From Nectonema munidae (Eukaryota; Nematomorpha; Nectonematoida; Nectonematidae): a stretch of 64,000 nt of DNA. Made by a program: the position numbers and the translations under genes. The notes below the pieces were generated by a model. It ran no database searches. It was not told the DNA's origin and worked only from the letters and a program-made list of their open reading frames with translations. Shown one piece after another: positions 45,722-58,117 of this stretch (positions within the stretch are counted from its first letter, which is position 1; each line of letters starts with the position of its first letter). Where the stretch lies: the NCBI GenBank assembly GCA_030549495.1, contig JAUIRK010000915.1, positions 62,001 to 126,000 on the forward strand, read 5' to 3'.

Positions 45722-47533
45722 TCAGTGGGACAGTTGTGCCTGGTGCTTCTTGACTACTGCGGCCATACGTGGGCGAATGTGAGAGAGACATACTCTTAAC
45801 TCTTCTTCAATGTTTTTAAGTCTTTTACGTTTATTATTTTTGATGTTGTTTAGGTAAGAAAATCCCAGCTCACATAGGTACGAAGTTGAGAATTGGAGTA
45901 AGACTTTGATGGCTTTTTTACTTAGAGTTGGATACTCTTCCATAACAGAAATCCAAAAGGCGTCTAATGGCAGTTGTGTGTACTTCAATTTGAGTCTACG
46001 ATCACTGGAAAGGCTTGCTAATTCTTCCTCTTCACATAACTCAAAATTGGAAAGATTGATAATCGATAAATCTAGGAAAGGATTGCGAATCCAATCAAAT
46101 TTTTCAATGCTGATTGAAGGAAAATATTCTTCAATTTTATTTTCTAAACATGTCAAATGCTTACTAATAATGGGAACCATCTCGGTTAAGCAGGTTTTGC
46201 GAACTGATGGAAACATATCAAAATTGCCTACCTTCATTCTATTCTTCCATATTGCAATTTTTTTCTTAAAAGTAATTAACTTATCTGTCGCCGTAAGAAT
46301 GTTTTCATTTCTGCCTTGCATATTGCTGTTCAGAAATATTTCACTTAAGTACTCTATTTTGGACATCCATAAATCATTTTTAAAGTACTATTTACAAAAT
46401 CTATCAAGTTTTTCATTTTCAAAAAAAATAAAAAGTTCTTTCTGAAGCTCATTTAATCGAGATAGTATTTTTCCTTTCGACAGCCATCTTACTTCTGTGT
46501 GCAATAGCAGACGAAAATGTTGAGAATCCATATCCTCACACAGCAACTCAAAAATTTTGGATTTCATTGGCCGAGTTTTTATGAAATTCACCATTTCAAT
46601 CACTTGATCCAATACCCCCTTTAGCTCATTTTGTGTTATCTTTGAAATTAAAACTTCTCTGTGTAAAAAACAATGAGTTCGCACAATGTTAGGATTCTGT
46701 TTTTCCACTAAAGTTGCAAAACCTTTAACAGAACCAACCATTGATGGAGCTCCATCGGTACATATTCCTACGCATGAATCCCATGGTAAGCCATATTTTT
46801 CGAGGCATATCGTGATTGTATCAAAAATATCTTGACCTTTTGTAGTTGTGGCTAACTGTTTGCAGCATAGAAATTGATTAATTATGACATCTTCATCAAT
46901 GACAAGTATAAATGCAATTAACTGTGCGTGATTACTGATATCAGTGGATTCATCGATTTGAAGAGCAAACAGACTATTTTGAAATTTGGATGTTACACTT
47001 TCTTCAATATCATCAGACAAGTCAAGAATTCTTCTCTGAATTGTATTGTTTGAAAGAGGAATCTTGCTAATTTCTTGTTCGGCCTTATCGCCAAGCATAA
47101 TTTTCACAATCTTTTTGCATGCTGGAGGGATCACAGATTCTGCAAGAACATGAGACTTCGATTTAAGAGCAATAATTTCTGCCACCTCATATGAAGCTAT
47201 TTGAGCTTTTTCGGATACAGTTATTTTTTTCTTAAATAGTTGACTTTGCGTTGCATTTAATTCTAACAACCGTTGGAAATAATCAACATTTTTAGCTTGA
47301 AGGCTAGGATGATTAATAGTAAGGTGTCTTTTCATCTTACTTGGAACCATTGATTCATTAGACAGCGTTTGGCCGCACACAACACACAGCGGTGAAGGAA
47401 TCTGTGTATCTCCAGTCCAATGAAATCCAAATGTCAAGTAATCATCATTATACAACCGATGAACTTTTGGTTTTTTAAATGAAGTAGAATTATTTTTGTC
47501 CCCATCGCCTTTTCTTTTTAGAAACTTGTCCAT
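45722..47533 (-). pseudogene. hAT transposase, ZBED5/SCAND3-like, one in-frame TAG
   Basis: Reads 47533 to 45722 in a single frame of 603 codons plus the stop, interrupted only by TAG at 46390-46388. The BED zinc finger is CVVCGQTLSNESMVPSKMKR then HLTINH. The RNase H-like core has ALQIDESTDISNHAQLIAF (first Asp), SCVGICTDGAPSMVGSVKGF (second Asp), HCFLHREVL, and EVRWLSKGKILSRL. The C-terminal hAT region is QFSTSYLCELGFSYLNNIKN with ELRVCLSHIRPR. No other break is seen, so it is either recently dead or read through. Domesticated ZBED5-type genes look similar, but the retained terminus argues for a transposon copy. Confidence 0.85.
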
Positions 47534-47951
47534 AAGAATGAATTAAATCTAAACTTAAAAAAAATAAAACAAACATGATTTTTATTAAATTTAAACATAT
47601 TTTTTATTTTTCCTATTAAAACCTCAATTTAGAACACTTAAATACTATATAAAAATATTTACAAAGAACCTGTTAATATTGTAATCGAGATATATAAATA
47701 AAATAAAATTTATATTACCAAGCATAACAACGCTCACCAATGTTTATTATTATCAAAAAATTCGAAACATCCAAAAATTTAAACAAACGATATATCATTC
47801 AATTTATTTTTTGATATTTAAGCATTAATATCACGTAAGTAAGTAATAAAGTGTGAGTTAGTGTTTATCAATACAAACAACTCCGGTTATTAAGATATGA
47901 AAGCTATGTTCCACCTATAACAACTTGTAATAAAAGCTTTCATAACTTCTT

Positions 47952-48070
47952 GGGGCGTGAGTAGGTTGAGTAGAGAGTGTGACTTCGAAATTTAAAGTAA
48001 CTTTCTCATAGTTCGATACAAGCGGCATCTGGCCTTCTCGATGAAAAAACCCCAAGGTACCTTTACCTTT
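47952..48070 (+). repeat. tRNA-related SINE, family A, diverged copy
   Basis: Reverse orientation to the copies at 6872 and 20422: GGCGTGAGTAGGTTGAGTAG, TTTCTCATAGTTCGATACAA, GCGGCATCTGGCCTTCTCGA, ACCCCAAGGTACCTTTACC. The B-box half is shortened. Confidence 0.6.
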
Positions 48071-48509
48071 GTAACGTTCACCTATAATCTCTTCACGGCA
48101 CAGCGGTAATCATTCCGCGGCACACCTTAAGCGTGGATTTCAAAGATTTATATAGATATTTTTATCGAGTTATAGGCTTAAAAGTTAGAGATAGTTACTT
48201 CTAGTTTAGTGTTTTATTTTAAGTATAAGTTTTTTTTAATTTACATACGACCATTTATCCAATGTCTCGAGCAAAGCGAGAGACGAATGCGGGAACCCAG
48301 TTGTATAAGTTTTATAATCTAGCTATATAATATAGTATATTGTTTTTTTAATATAAGTTCTGAAAGTATTTAACGTTCTCTGATAAAGGAATAAATGTAT
48401 TTATATTTGAATATTTTTGAGTTTGTTTGATCTCAAGTCAGGAATTAGCAATTATAATTAAGAAAGATACTCATAAAATCAAAAGGTTTAATATTCATAG
48501 TATAAACTT

Positions 48510-50148
48510 TTGTTTCAGAATTTTAAAATATCCGATATACTTTATTTGATTGATGAAGAAGAGACATCCAATACGAAGGTGTTCATTGAACCTCCTTTAA
48601 ACGCTTGTTCCGTGGTGTCCGATGAGAGGGATTCAGATGATGATTTTTTTGAAGTTGATAATTTCAGTAGCAATCAATTAGCAGCTTCTGCAGAATTGGA
48701 TCTTGAAGACGATTCAGAAAATGAAGAGTGTGAAATGAATCCCCTCAAGAAAGTGAAAGTGATGAATGGGACGCTGTTAACACTTTCAAATCTTTGAAAA
48801 AAGACTTTTCATACAGCCTTGGACTCTTTTTTATGACCAACCTCTTCAAATTTTTGCTTTATTCTTGAACATCGAAATCATAGATATGTTTATTGAGATG
48901 TTAAACAAGTATGCTCTACAGAAAAACTTTTCTTTGAATCTGTGTCATGATGAAATGCTATGCTTCATGGGAGTTTTGATATGTTCAAACTATAATTCTC
49001 TACCACGTTTGAGACTTTATTGGGATAAAAAAGAAGACTGCAAACGTAAGCGATAACACATCTCTTCCTAAAAACGATGGCTTTTCCAAAGTTCGTCATC
49101 TAATTGAAAAGCTGAATTCTTTTCTAAAGTGTGAACCTTCATTTGAATTCAATTGCATCGATCAAAAAATGATAGAGTACTTTGGAGGACATTCAAGAAA
49201 CCAATTTCTCAAAGGAAAACCAATACGCTTTGGATATAAACAACGGTCCCACTGTATTGTTCCAGGCTATTGCGTCCAGTCTGATTTGTACCAAGGAAGC
49301 AATGTCAAAATCAAGCAAAAGAAAGATTTGTCTTAGGAGGGTCAGTGGTTCTTAATTTTTCAAATAAATTAAACGAAATGTGCCCAAATAATTATCACTT
49401 TTTTGTGATAATTTTTTTCCTCCTATGATTTAGTTCGTGAAATGCTTTACATGAGAAGAAAAATAACGCGCACTATTCGCCAAAATAGGACAAAAAACTT
49501 TCCTTCTTTTCATTTTGCGCTTTTGCTGTAACCAGGCTTCTGAACTCTTTTCTTTGACCAAGTTGTCGATGTCTGGAGGAGTTAAAGATAAAGCCTTACT
49601 CTTTTCGCCCGAAAAATAATCGGAGTTATTATACAAAATAAATAATAAAAAATAGCCAATCATAGTTGCAATTATAAAAGCGAAATTTCACTATACTTTT
49701 CGCTTTTGAAAAATTTTTCGTGGACGAGCAAAGGGTTGTCTTATGGACCAGCAGTTGGGAAACATTGCTCTATCACAAAGAAAGATACTCTCGTAAAGAA
49801 AAAAAGGAAGATTTTGAGCCCACAGCCAAATATCTTCAACGTATACAGCAATCAGATGCAATGGGTTGATCAAATGGATCAAAGCTTCGCTCAGTATGCA
49901 ATAGAGGGAAAAAATGGAATTGGCCTATATTGAGTCACTTGATAAATACTTGGCAAATATACAGATTGACTCCAAATCAAAAGATGGGTCATTTGCGTTT
50001 CAAAAGAGCGCTTGTTGAAGTTATTTTGTCAAGATTTGGTGTGTCATCCAATTCAGCTAGACAAAAAGTCTGGAACCCAATAGATGAAGTGAGGCTGTAC
50101 AAAAAGGGTCATTTTGTTTGCAACACGGATGAAAAAAAGAGACTCTGA
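48510..50148 (+). pseudogene. PGBD3-like piggyBac transposase remnant
   Basis: An acidic N-terminal frame (48510-48797, SDERDSDDDFFEVDNF) is followed, in a new frame from 48804, by PWTLFYDQPLQIFALFLN and EMLCFMGVLICSNYNSLPRL. From 49047 it reads NVSDNTSLPKNDGFSKVRHL, FEFNCIDQKMIEYFGGHSRN (first Asp region) and KGKPIRFGYKQRSHCIVPGY. An unrelated AT-rich block (about 49340-49690) replaces the middle. The C-terminal part (49706-50148) has QMQWVDQMDQSFAQYAIEGK (third Asp) and LRFKRALVEVILSRFG. At least four frame changes or stops, and the second Asp region is missing. It is a different piggyBac lineage from those at 16972 and 26275. Confidence 0.75.
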
Positions 50149-50593
50149 TGCAGGCTTTGTCATACTATGACAGAAATTTTGTGAAAGAAATGTAAAGTTA
50201 GCGTTCATATGAAGTGCTTCATAGAATTTCAATGATATAAACTCTTTAAGTATCAATTTACACGTCCAAATTTGTAAATATTTTATACCAAAAAAAGGTG
50301 AATAACAATGATTTTAAAAAAAAAGATTGTTAAAATTAAAGTTTTCACAAATTAATAAATGAAACTTCTACATTCAATATTTTTGAAAAATGTATCTATA
50401 TTTGACCTGCGATTCATATATGAGACGGCTGTTTTTTTCTAATAGAAAAATTTAAGTTCAAAATTTTTGTAAAAACTATATTTTTATATTGATTTTGATA
50501 GTTCAAACTACAAATGATGTTATGAAATTTTTTTACAACTATTGTCTCAAATGACATATAAAGCTTAGTTATTATCAGTTAAAAAAGGGTTAA

Positions 50594-52940
50594 ACATCAA
50601 ATTTATAACATTACTAGTCAGAGTTAAGTGTTTGCAGTAGGATATTTCCCCATTGAAAAACCGTGCGAAATAAGTGAAAATTAAATTGGAAGCATATTTT
50701 AGAGCATTAACACCAATGCTTTGAGACACTTTTTAAAATATATTAAAATTAACAACAAAAAATTTGAAGTAAGGTGTAAAAACATTTTGAATTATTCGAT
50801 GCAATCAAGATTAAAAAAATTAAATATTAAATAAAATGAACATGATATACAATACTTCTTTATGTTGCGTTTATGACGGTGTTAAGATCCATCCTGGCAT
50901 TATCACAAAGTTGGAATGCTTCGTATTTGAAAAATTACTTTTAGTTAAAATTTATATAAAAAATACATTTCAAAAAATTTATCAATACTTACGAATGCTA
51001 AAGCTTACAAGGATCTAGACCACAGACCAAATTTCATAGAGAAAACATCAAAATTCTCAAAAAGATTTGGACATAGGAAAACTGATCAGGTTTCAAGAGA
51101 CAAAATCTATCATCACACAATGCTTGATTAGAGTTCATGAATAAATACAAGATAATCTACGATTAATAAAACATTTTTGAACATTTATAACATACACAAA
51201 ATCGAAAGATTTTGATTAAATTCACAATTACTTTCACTTTATACAAGCGATCATGTTTTATCAAACATCATAGTCATATATGGATAGAATTGATGGGTTG
51301 AAACCAATAATGATTTGCTAAAAAAATAAAATAACCATATTTATTACTGTAATTGCCTTTCTTTTAGTCAGAACGAGAAACAGAATTCATCAAATAATTA
51401 TTCGCATAGAATATTGGAAGTTATTTTCTTATTAATTCGGATTCAGATATACCTAAAGTAGATCCAGAAATTGAAAAATTAAAAAGTATAAAACAGTAGT
51501 TCCCAGAGAGAGCACAAAACCACTTGGCGTGTGTACGACGTTTAAAAGGAGTGTACAAAAAATGAGAAAATTGCTTCAATTATATTTATTATTCTCTTAG
51601 AACTAGAAGTAGTACATTGTAAATCAATGAGAAGTTGTAGGAAAAAATTCTTAACGAACCACGCATTTATCCAAGTTTTATATTCAATGTATTAAGTTAA
51701 TAAAAAGAAAGAGTAAAAAATACATTTATTTTTCAAAAAGATCACAATGAGTAGGAAAATTATGTTTTATTTACATTTATGGCTATTTAAGATTTAATTA
51801 TAGGAAATATATTTTCTTTTAGCCATTTTAGAAAAATTTATCAGAATTAATAATAATAAAAAAAAATTAAAAGAATTATGACCATGGCTGGATTTAATCG
51901 CATTGGGGCCCTAGGCCAAACTCTTTTACTTTTTTTAATATACATATATAAATATGTACACATGTTGTGTGTCATAGTATGTAATTGAAGTACTATCATA
52001 ATCTTCGAAAGAGCTCAAATCACATATAGTAATTCACAAGAAAGATATTAAAAAAAAGGAAATATTACTGTTTGATGGCAGTATTAGGATAAAATGGAAA
52101 TTGCATTTAAATAGTGTTTCCACGAACAAATTTTTGTTTTAAAGAACTTTCTAAATACCAAAAAGGCAATAAAAATATAAGGTTTTAATAACAAAAAGTT
52201 GAATTATTTATATTTAAAGTATTCTTAAAATTTACTGTTGTACAAAGTAATTTAAAAAATATTCAAATTAAAATAAAATATCATATCAAAACTATGGATT
52301 GCAATGATTTTCAAAACAACTTTTTTATAAAATCTATGGATAATTTTGTTTTTATCCAGTGAATATAAAATGTCAGATTCAATGTATAATAATAAAAGGG
52401 AGTTCAATCTAGATTTGCTCAAATTTGAACTTAGATGCTTCTTTACTCTAGATAAAGTTGAAAAATGCTTACTTTGGAAATGTAGTTGTTAAAATGCCAT
52501 CTTTGTTTTTCAATAAATTTGAAATCATTCATAATGACATCCCGGAATTGGTTATATCTTTAAATTGAAAAATTCATCCAATATTAATGGTTCCAAATCA
52601 TACTAACAATGAGTTCAAGTTAAGCTTTACGGTCCTTATAGCTCATTGTGTTATATTCTGTTAATAGTAAATCTCAAATTTTTGAGAGATAAATTGAAGT
52701 GGTACAAAAATTCACATTGTACTTTTTAGGGTATTGAGAGTTCAACCAAATATCGTTCAAAGTGATAAAAGCTTCCTGTTTAAAAAATTTTTTAAGGGGA
52801 AAGACATAAGGAAAATAACCATACGGTTTATTAATTGAAGATTTTTCAAAATTTATTGAAAAATTAATTACCAAAATTTTCATATGTACATATTATAAGC
52901 ATTGAAAAGAAATTAATTAGCTCAAAATATAAGGAAAAGA
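50594..52940. other. AT-rich intergenic region
   Basis: No gene recognised. A hAT-like end CAGTAGTTCCCAGAGAG near 51497 has no partner. Short open frames here are compositional. Confidence 0.5.
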
Positions 52941-53056
52941 TTTTATATATAAAAGGATCATTGCTTGATATATTGCATAAAGTTTCAATAAGTGAAATTT
53001 TATATATAAAAGGATCACTGCTTGATATATTGCATAAAGTTTCAATAAGTGAAATT
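52941..53056 (+). repeat. 57-bp tandem duplication
   Basis: Two adjacent units starting TTTTATATATAAAAGGATCA at 52941 and 52998, differing at about one position. Confidence 0.85.
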
Positions 53057-54487
53057 GAGTCTGTAAGAGTAAGAAAAGAATAACTATTGCCAAAAAATTA
53101 TAAAAAATAGTAAAGCCAAACTTATTCATTGAAAGGAATTATCAAAGTTTAATTAACGAATATGAAATTAAAAACATTTCAATTAGATTGCAATATTATA
53201 TATAAGACCATCATTTTTCGAGAAGAAGAAGAATGCATGGTAAACGCATATTTAAATACCAGATTTTCACAATATCAGAGAGATTATATGAATGAATACC
53301 TCTATTTAAATGATCAAGTTTGCATTCAAATCAAGAATATTCTTCTATAGTTAGAAGGATGAAAGCAATGTGACAAAAACCGCAAATCCAATAAAGAACG
53401 TTTCGATTAACAACATGCGCTTTAAAATTAAGCCATATACAGATCTATTCAGCAAGTATATATTTAAAGCTTCAAAATGCTTTTTGAAGCATTCATTTAT
53501 TTATTTTATGAAATAAAAAGCCAGAAATAAAAACTAAATTATTTGTCCAAATTTAAATAGGTAATTTCTCGTAATGTTAAAATTATTTTTTTCGGAAACT
53601 TTTAGGTCAATTTTTCTTTATTTTGGTTTAAAATATCGTTTTACTTCTTGTTAATGTCCCAATTTATCAACCCCACTTATTTAAAATGCACTATATTAAA
53701 TAAAAAATCGATAAAATTTTGCTTATTATAAAATAGAGATAATATCTTGTTTAAATCTTTTAAATGGTATGAATTCGAATACAATCTTCTTTGAATTTAC
53801 ATTTGAGAATAAATTATGCAGTTTAGGAACTAATTATACTTTATTTATTGAGTTAAATCCAAAATGAAAATAGAATGCCTATTTTTATATTAACTTTGTC
53901 TTATACAAAAATAAGTTTTGAAAAATGAAAAATATAGAAAAAAATTTACTACTTATTCAAGCTCAGGTTATAAATGGATTTTTTTTAAATTTCTCACACT
54001 AATTCAAATTTTATTTAATTAATATATTTAGTGATGAATTTAAATTAGGATAGATTTTTAAGAAAAAATGATTTTTAAATAGGATAATATGAATAATAAA
54101 ATTTAGATTAAAGTATAAATAAATTAATATTAAATTGTATTTAAAATTAATAATGAAAACTAAAGTTAACCATTTATTTATATGTTTAAAATTGAGTTAT
54201 ATTAATTTGTATATTTAAATTATATATTCAATAATTATATTTTAAAACTTAGTGTAAAAAAATTATGAATAAAACTTTCCTTTTAAAAAATAAAATTGAA
54301 TTCATATATTTACATATGTAGTATAATACAGATGCTAATTATAAATTTACATTAAAAATGTGATAGTTTTATTTAAAGTCTTTATTTTGAACAAAGACCA
54401 TTTCATCCCAGAAAACGCCAGCGAGAACTAATTTGATATATAGTACCTTTGAATCAAAAAATGTTTCCATTTGTTAAAACTTACATC
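53057..54487. other. Extremely AT-rich intergenic region
   Basis: 53500-54400 is nearly all A and T, with no open frame of note or repeated block. Confidence 0.5.
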
Positions 54488-54504
54488 TTAACCCTATTAG
54501 TGCT

Positions 54505-54527
54505 GGGGGGGCGTAAAACGCCCCCCC
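54505..54527. repeat. Subterminal palindrome of element 3
   Basis: Seven G, CGT, AAA, ACG, seven C: a 10-bp perfect stem with a 3-base loop, about 13 bp from the terminus, in the same position as GGGCGTTTTACGCCC at 10565. Confidence 0.75.
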
Positions 54528-54899
54528 CCTTGACTAAAAAATTAATTGTAGAAAATTAGCTGAATCATATCCTTTCAAATTTTGTGACTTTTCCTAAAAT
54601 CGCTAGCTGCATCTTTTGAAACCATTTTCATGATAGTTGAATGACCTCTTCATGTCCAAAACTGTCAATCAAAACCAAAAATTAAAATTTTTCAGCAAAA
54701 TTTTGACATTATCTGTACTTAACCTTATAACTTAGGATCTATATTATATAATACCCTGAAAATTTATAATTATATACAGTTTGGAACGCATAACACTTTA
54801 TATATTTAATTTTTTCAATAATCATCGCTACTTTTTAAAAAATGTCAATCAAAATATTGATTGATCAAAAATATATCTAATAAAATATACCTTCAAATT

Positions 54900-55970
54900 T
54901 TACATAAAATATATGTTTTTATACTAAATCAGTCATGCTGTTTTCATTTCTGGACTCATTTTTTACATTTAGGATTTGAAAATACCTATAAGTGTTAATC
55001 AAATTTGCGGTTTACTTCTGAAAATTGTCTCCAAAAACATTCCTTCACATTTTACATAAAATATATGTGTTATACTAAATCGGTCATGCTGGTTTCATTT
55101 CTGGACTAATTTTTTACGTTTAGGATCTGGAAATACCTATAAGTGTTAATCAAATTTGCGGTTTACTTCTAAAAATTATCTCCAAAAATATTCATTCAAA
55201 TTTTACAATGAAATATATGTGTTATACTAAATCGGCTATGCTGGTTTCATTTCTGGACTCATTTTTTACGCTTAGGATGTGAAAATACCTATAAGTGTTA
55301 ATCAAATTTGCGGTTTACTTCTAAAAATTGTCTCCAAAAACATTAATTCAAATTTTACAATGAAATATATGTTTTATACCAAATCAACCATGCTGTTTTC
55401 ATTTCTGAACTCATTTTTCACATTTAGAGGTTTTAAAATATCAGTCAAAATTTGCGGTTTACTTCTAAAAGCTATCCAAAAATATTCTCTCAATTTTACA
55501 TGAAATATTTGTTTTTATACCAAATCGATCATGCTGTTTTCATTTTTGAACTCATTTTTTACATTTAGGATTTGAAAATACCTATAAGTATTAATCAAAT
55601 TTGCGGTTTACTTCTGAAAATTGTCTCCAAAAATATTCTCTTGAAATATATGTTTTTATATCAAATCAATCATGCTGTTTTCATTTCTGAACTCATTTTT
55701 TACATTTAAGATGTGAAAATACCTATAAGTGTTAATCAAATTTGCGGTTTACTTCTAAAAATTGTCTCCAAAAACATTCATTCAAATTTTACAATGAAAT
55801 ATATGTGTTATACTAAATCGGCCATGCTGGTTTCATTTCTGGACTCATTTTTTACTTTACTTCTAAAAATTGTCTTCAAAAACATTCATTCAAATTTTAC
55901 AATGAAATATATGTTTTTTATACCAAATCAGCCATGCTACTTTCATTTATGGACTCAATTTTTGCAGCAA
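54900..55970 (-). repeat. Right minisatellite array of element 3
   Basis: About eight units of 140-152 bp. The CATGCTG anchor recurs near 54943, 55087, 55239, 55389, 55530, 55671, 55823 and 55934, each followed by a CATTTCTGGACTCATTTTTT phrase and TTGCGGTTTACTTCTAAAAA. The small open frames that repeat here (QICGLLLKIVSKNI-type) come from the repeat. Confidence 0.85.
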
Positions 55971-55975
55971 GATTA

Positions 55976-56928
55976 GCGAAGAAGAAGATCATGTGTTTAC
56001 AATTGATATGGTGTGCTGTGTAACATATAAATCGTTGCAGAGAGTGTATATGTATAGGATAGAAAGAGGGTGAAGACTCTCATGAGATGTGTAATTGTAG
56101 AGCCTTATGGGAAGGAGATGGAGTGGAGACACTTACTCGCCTCTTACGAGATATTTCATTTTTTAGTGATTAGTTTTGCTTATTTTTTGTATCGAAAATA
56201 TATACCAATGGCGTACATCCAGTGGCAAGTGACCCTAATAATTTTGAATTCTCTCAATTCTATATCATTTTTATAGTATTTAAAAGACTCCTTTGTCTTG
56301 TGAGTAGAATTTCCATATTAGTTTTCTTGTTTTAAGGTTAAGTCTTAGAGTGTATATTTAAAATTTATTTTTTTCATTAATTTTCACTTCATTGATATAA
56401 TAATGCAAATTTGAGCTATATTTGAATAAGAGCAATTTTATTGCACATAATAACTATATAAGAAAGTATTCTCTATAATTTAAAAGCTTAAAATTTATTC
56501 CTATAGATTACGGCAACTGAAAGAGTTAGATTAATCTAATAGAATACACAAGTTAGGAAAAATTCCCTTTTATTTCAGAAATCAAATATATAGCAACGTT
56601 ATTCGTAGATATTCGTTTTATTTAATGTTCTAGTTTTTTTTATCAAGATTGCCTAGAATAGTTGTCAATGGTTTCACATTTTCCTTAAAATTTTTGTTAA
56701 TAAAACTTAGTACAAATAATTTCATTTTCATGTAATTTATAGCGTATAACTTAGGGATTGGAATAGCCCATTTATATAAATTTAAAGTTTAGCATATTTT
56801 CTTCCAAAAATTTGGAACCTTCAATTTCTATTTAAAAGGGCCAAATTTAAATTCACGGCTACATACCTTTCAATTCATAGACCCATGTTTTAAGCCTATT
56901 TTCAAATAATTTACATTAGGGGTCATTC
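55976..56928. other. Intergenic stretch without features
   Basis: AT-rich; no recognisable gene or repeat. Confidence 0.5.
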
Positions 56929-57075
56929 ACAATTGGCGCCCATCTTTTTTTGCTTAATTTTAATCCCCCCTCTCCATTTTCAACTTTTGAGTATTTATTT
57001 AGTTTACAAATTCTTCATTTGTCAATTTATGGACACTTCCCCAGTCTTTGATTGACATTAATTGTGAATGACTCC
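56929..57075. mobile_element. Harbinger-like MITE, 147 bp
   Basis: GGGGTCATTCACAATT at the left and its inverted match AATTGTGAATGACTCC at the right, flanked by TTA on both sides (56926-56928, 57076-57078). A 3-bp TTA duplication with GG/CC ends is typical of PIF/Harbinger. Confidence 0.7.
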
Positions 57076-57078
57076 TTA

Positions 57079-57998
57079 CTAGCTGAATATATGTGTAGAT
57101 AGAATATGAAGATTATATATGATTCTTTATTTATCTGTGTTACTAATCTAGTTTGATAACATTTCGTTACTAAAAATTTTAAACAATGTATTTCACTGCA
57201 GAGTAATCAATCCACCTAACCAATTCATTTGATATGAAACAGGCTTGCTGAGAATCCGTGAGATGATAGGCTGAGAAAAATTCTTTAGCTTCTAATCAAT
57301 ATTCGATCAGATAGTGGGTTTGTTGAATAACCTACTGTCGGATAAATGAGGTCTGAGTGTATTACCAATGAGTCTTCTAATACAACTGTTTCCATATGGT
57401 TTTTAGAACACAAAGATATTTTTTAACATTCGAACCCCAAATATAAAATCGTCTCAAGCAAAAATTCTGTTTCCTTTAGATTTACAAAAGAGATCATTTT
57501 CAGAGTCATGGTATAAAACCTTCACTTGGTTTGAATATATCATATCTAGCGTTAGAATATTCAGATAGACTGTGACCATCGGTTTCAATAACTGGTAAAT
57601 CTATCATATAGCGTAGTTCTTAGGCTAAGGTTCGTGGTACAGTTTTTAGCTAAGAACTTCTTTGGTCAGTTCAGAACTTCTTAGCACATTAAATATGATA
57701 TCCTTGGAACGAGGTAATATCAACTGTTCTCCTATGTTGTGGGACTTTTTGACAACAGGTATTTTTTGAAACTATAGAAGGCCTTCAAACCTTTTGCAAA
57801 AACATTCTTATGTTATAAAATATTGATGTGTTCAATCGCTCAGCTTGAGGCTTTAAATAGTCAATAGTTTTATTTACTGAACTTGAGTGCTTCACTTCCA
57901 GTGCAAATTGCTTCACTTGAAGGGCTTTATAAAAGTGGATGCCTACCTACACCTCAGAACACAAAAGACACCTAGTTTCCTCTTCCCAATCACACGTT
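57079..57998. other. Intergenic stretch without features
   Basis: No gene or repeat recognised. Confidence 0.45.
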
Positions 57999-58117
57999 CC
58001 CATTTAAGACCAAGCAAAGCAGACGATTCAAAAACGCAGACGTATATTCAAATCGTTAAAAAAAAAAAAAGATGAAATTACTTATGTTCCAAAATAGGAA
58101 CATTGGCCGTAAATGGG
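57999..58117 (-). mobile_element. TTAA MITE family M1, copy 1
   Basis: Ends CCCATTTAAGACCAAG (left) and, inverted, CCCATTTACGGCCAATG, with TTAA at 58118-58121 (left TTAA eroded). The interior has GCAGACGATT and CGCAGACG phrases. Inverted relative to the copy at 58783. Confidence 0.7.

Larger units (their letters stand above)
45509..48130 (-). mobile_element. ZBED5/SCAND3-like hAT transposon
   Basis: Left terminus CAGTGGTTCCCAACC at 45509, then ACATGGCGGCACAC and CGCGGCACACC, the usual layout of this hAT group. The right side has the matching GCGGCACACC block at 48117-48126, but the outermost CAGTGG end is not visible. A family A SINE (47952-48070) lies just inside it. The flank at 45501-45508 (TTCTAACT) is the expected 8-bp target but has no visible partner. 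Confidence 0.7.
44475..50589 (+). mobile_element. PGBD3-like piggyBac element with nested hAT
   Basis: Right end (reverse) TTAA then CCCTTTTTTAACTGATAA at 50593-50572. Transposase remnants at 48510-50148. The left end is not resolved; subterminal similarity places it near 44475-44570. A hAT transposon (45509 to about 48130) lies inside it, and a SINE lies near the hAT's right side. Confidence 0.5.
54492..55975 (-). mobile_element. piggyBac-like element 3, half copy, inverted
   Basis: TTAA (54488-54491) then CCCTATTAGTGCTGGGGGGG, the right end of the family read on the other strand. It is followed by the family's internal phrases (TTTCAAATTTTGTGACTTTT, TCAATCAAAATATTGATTG) and about eight right-array units at 54900-55970. 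It stops abruptly at 55970, where unrelated sequence begins; the left half is gone. Confidence 0.75.

Noticed and set aside
45906-46445. 179-codon plus-strand frame
   Set aside because: Shadow of the hAT transposase on minus.
55279-55976. Repeated QICGLLLKIVSKNI-type peptides
   Set aside because: Translation of the minisatellite unit of element 3, with no start or codon conservation beyond the repeat itself.
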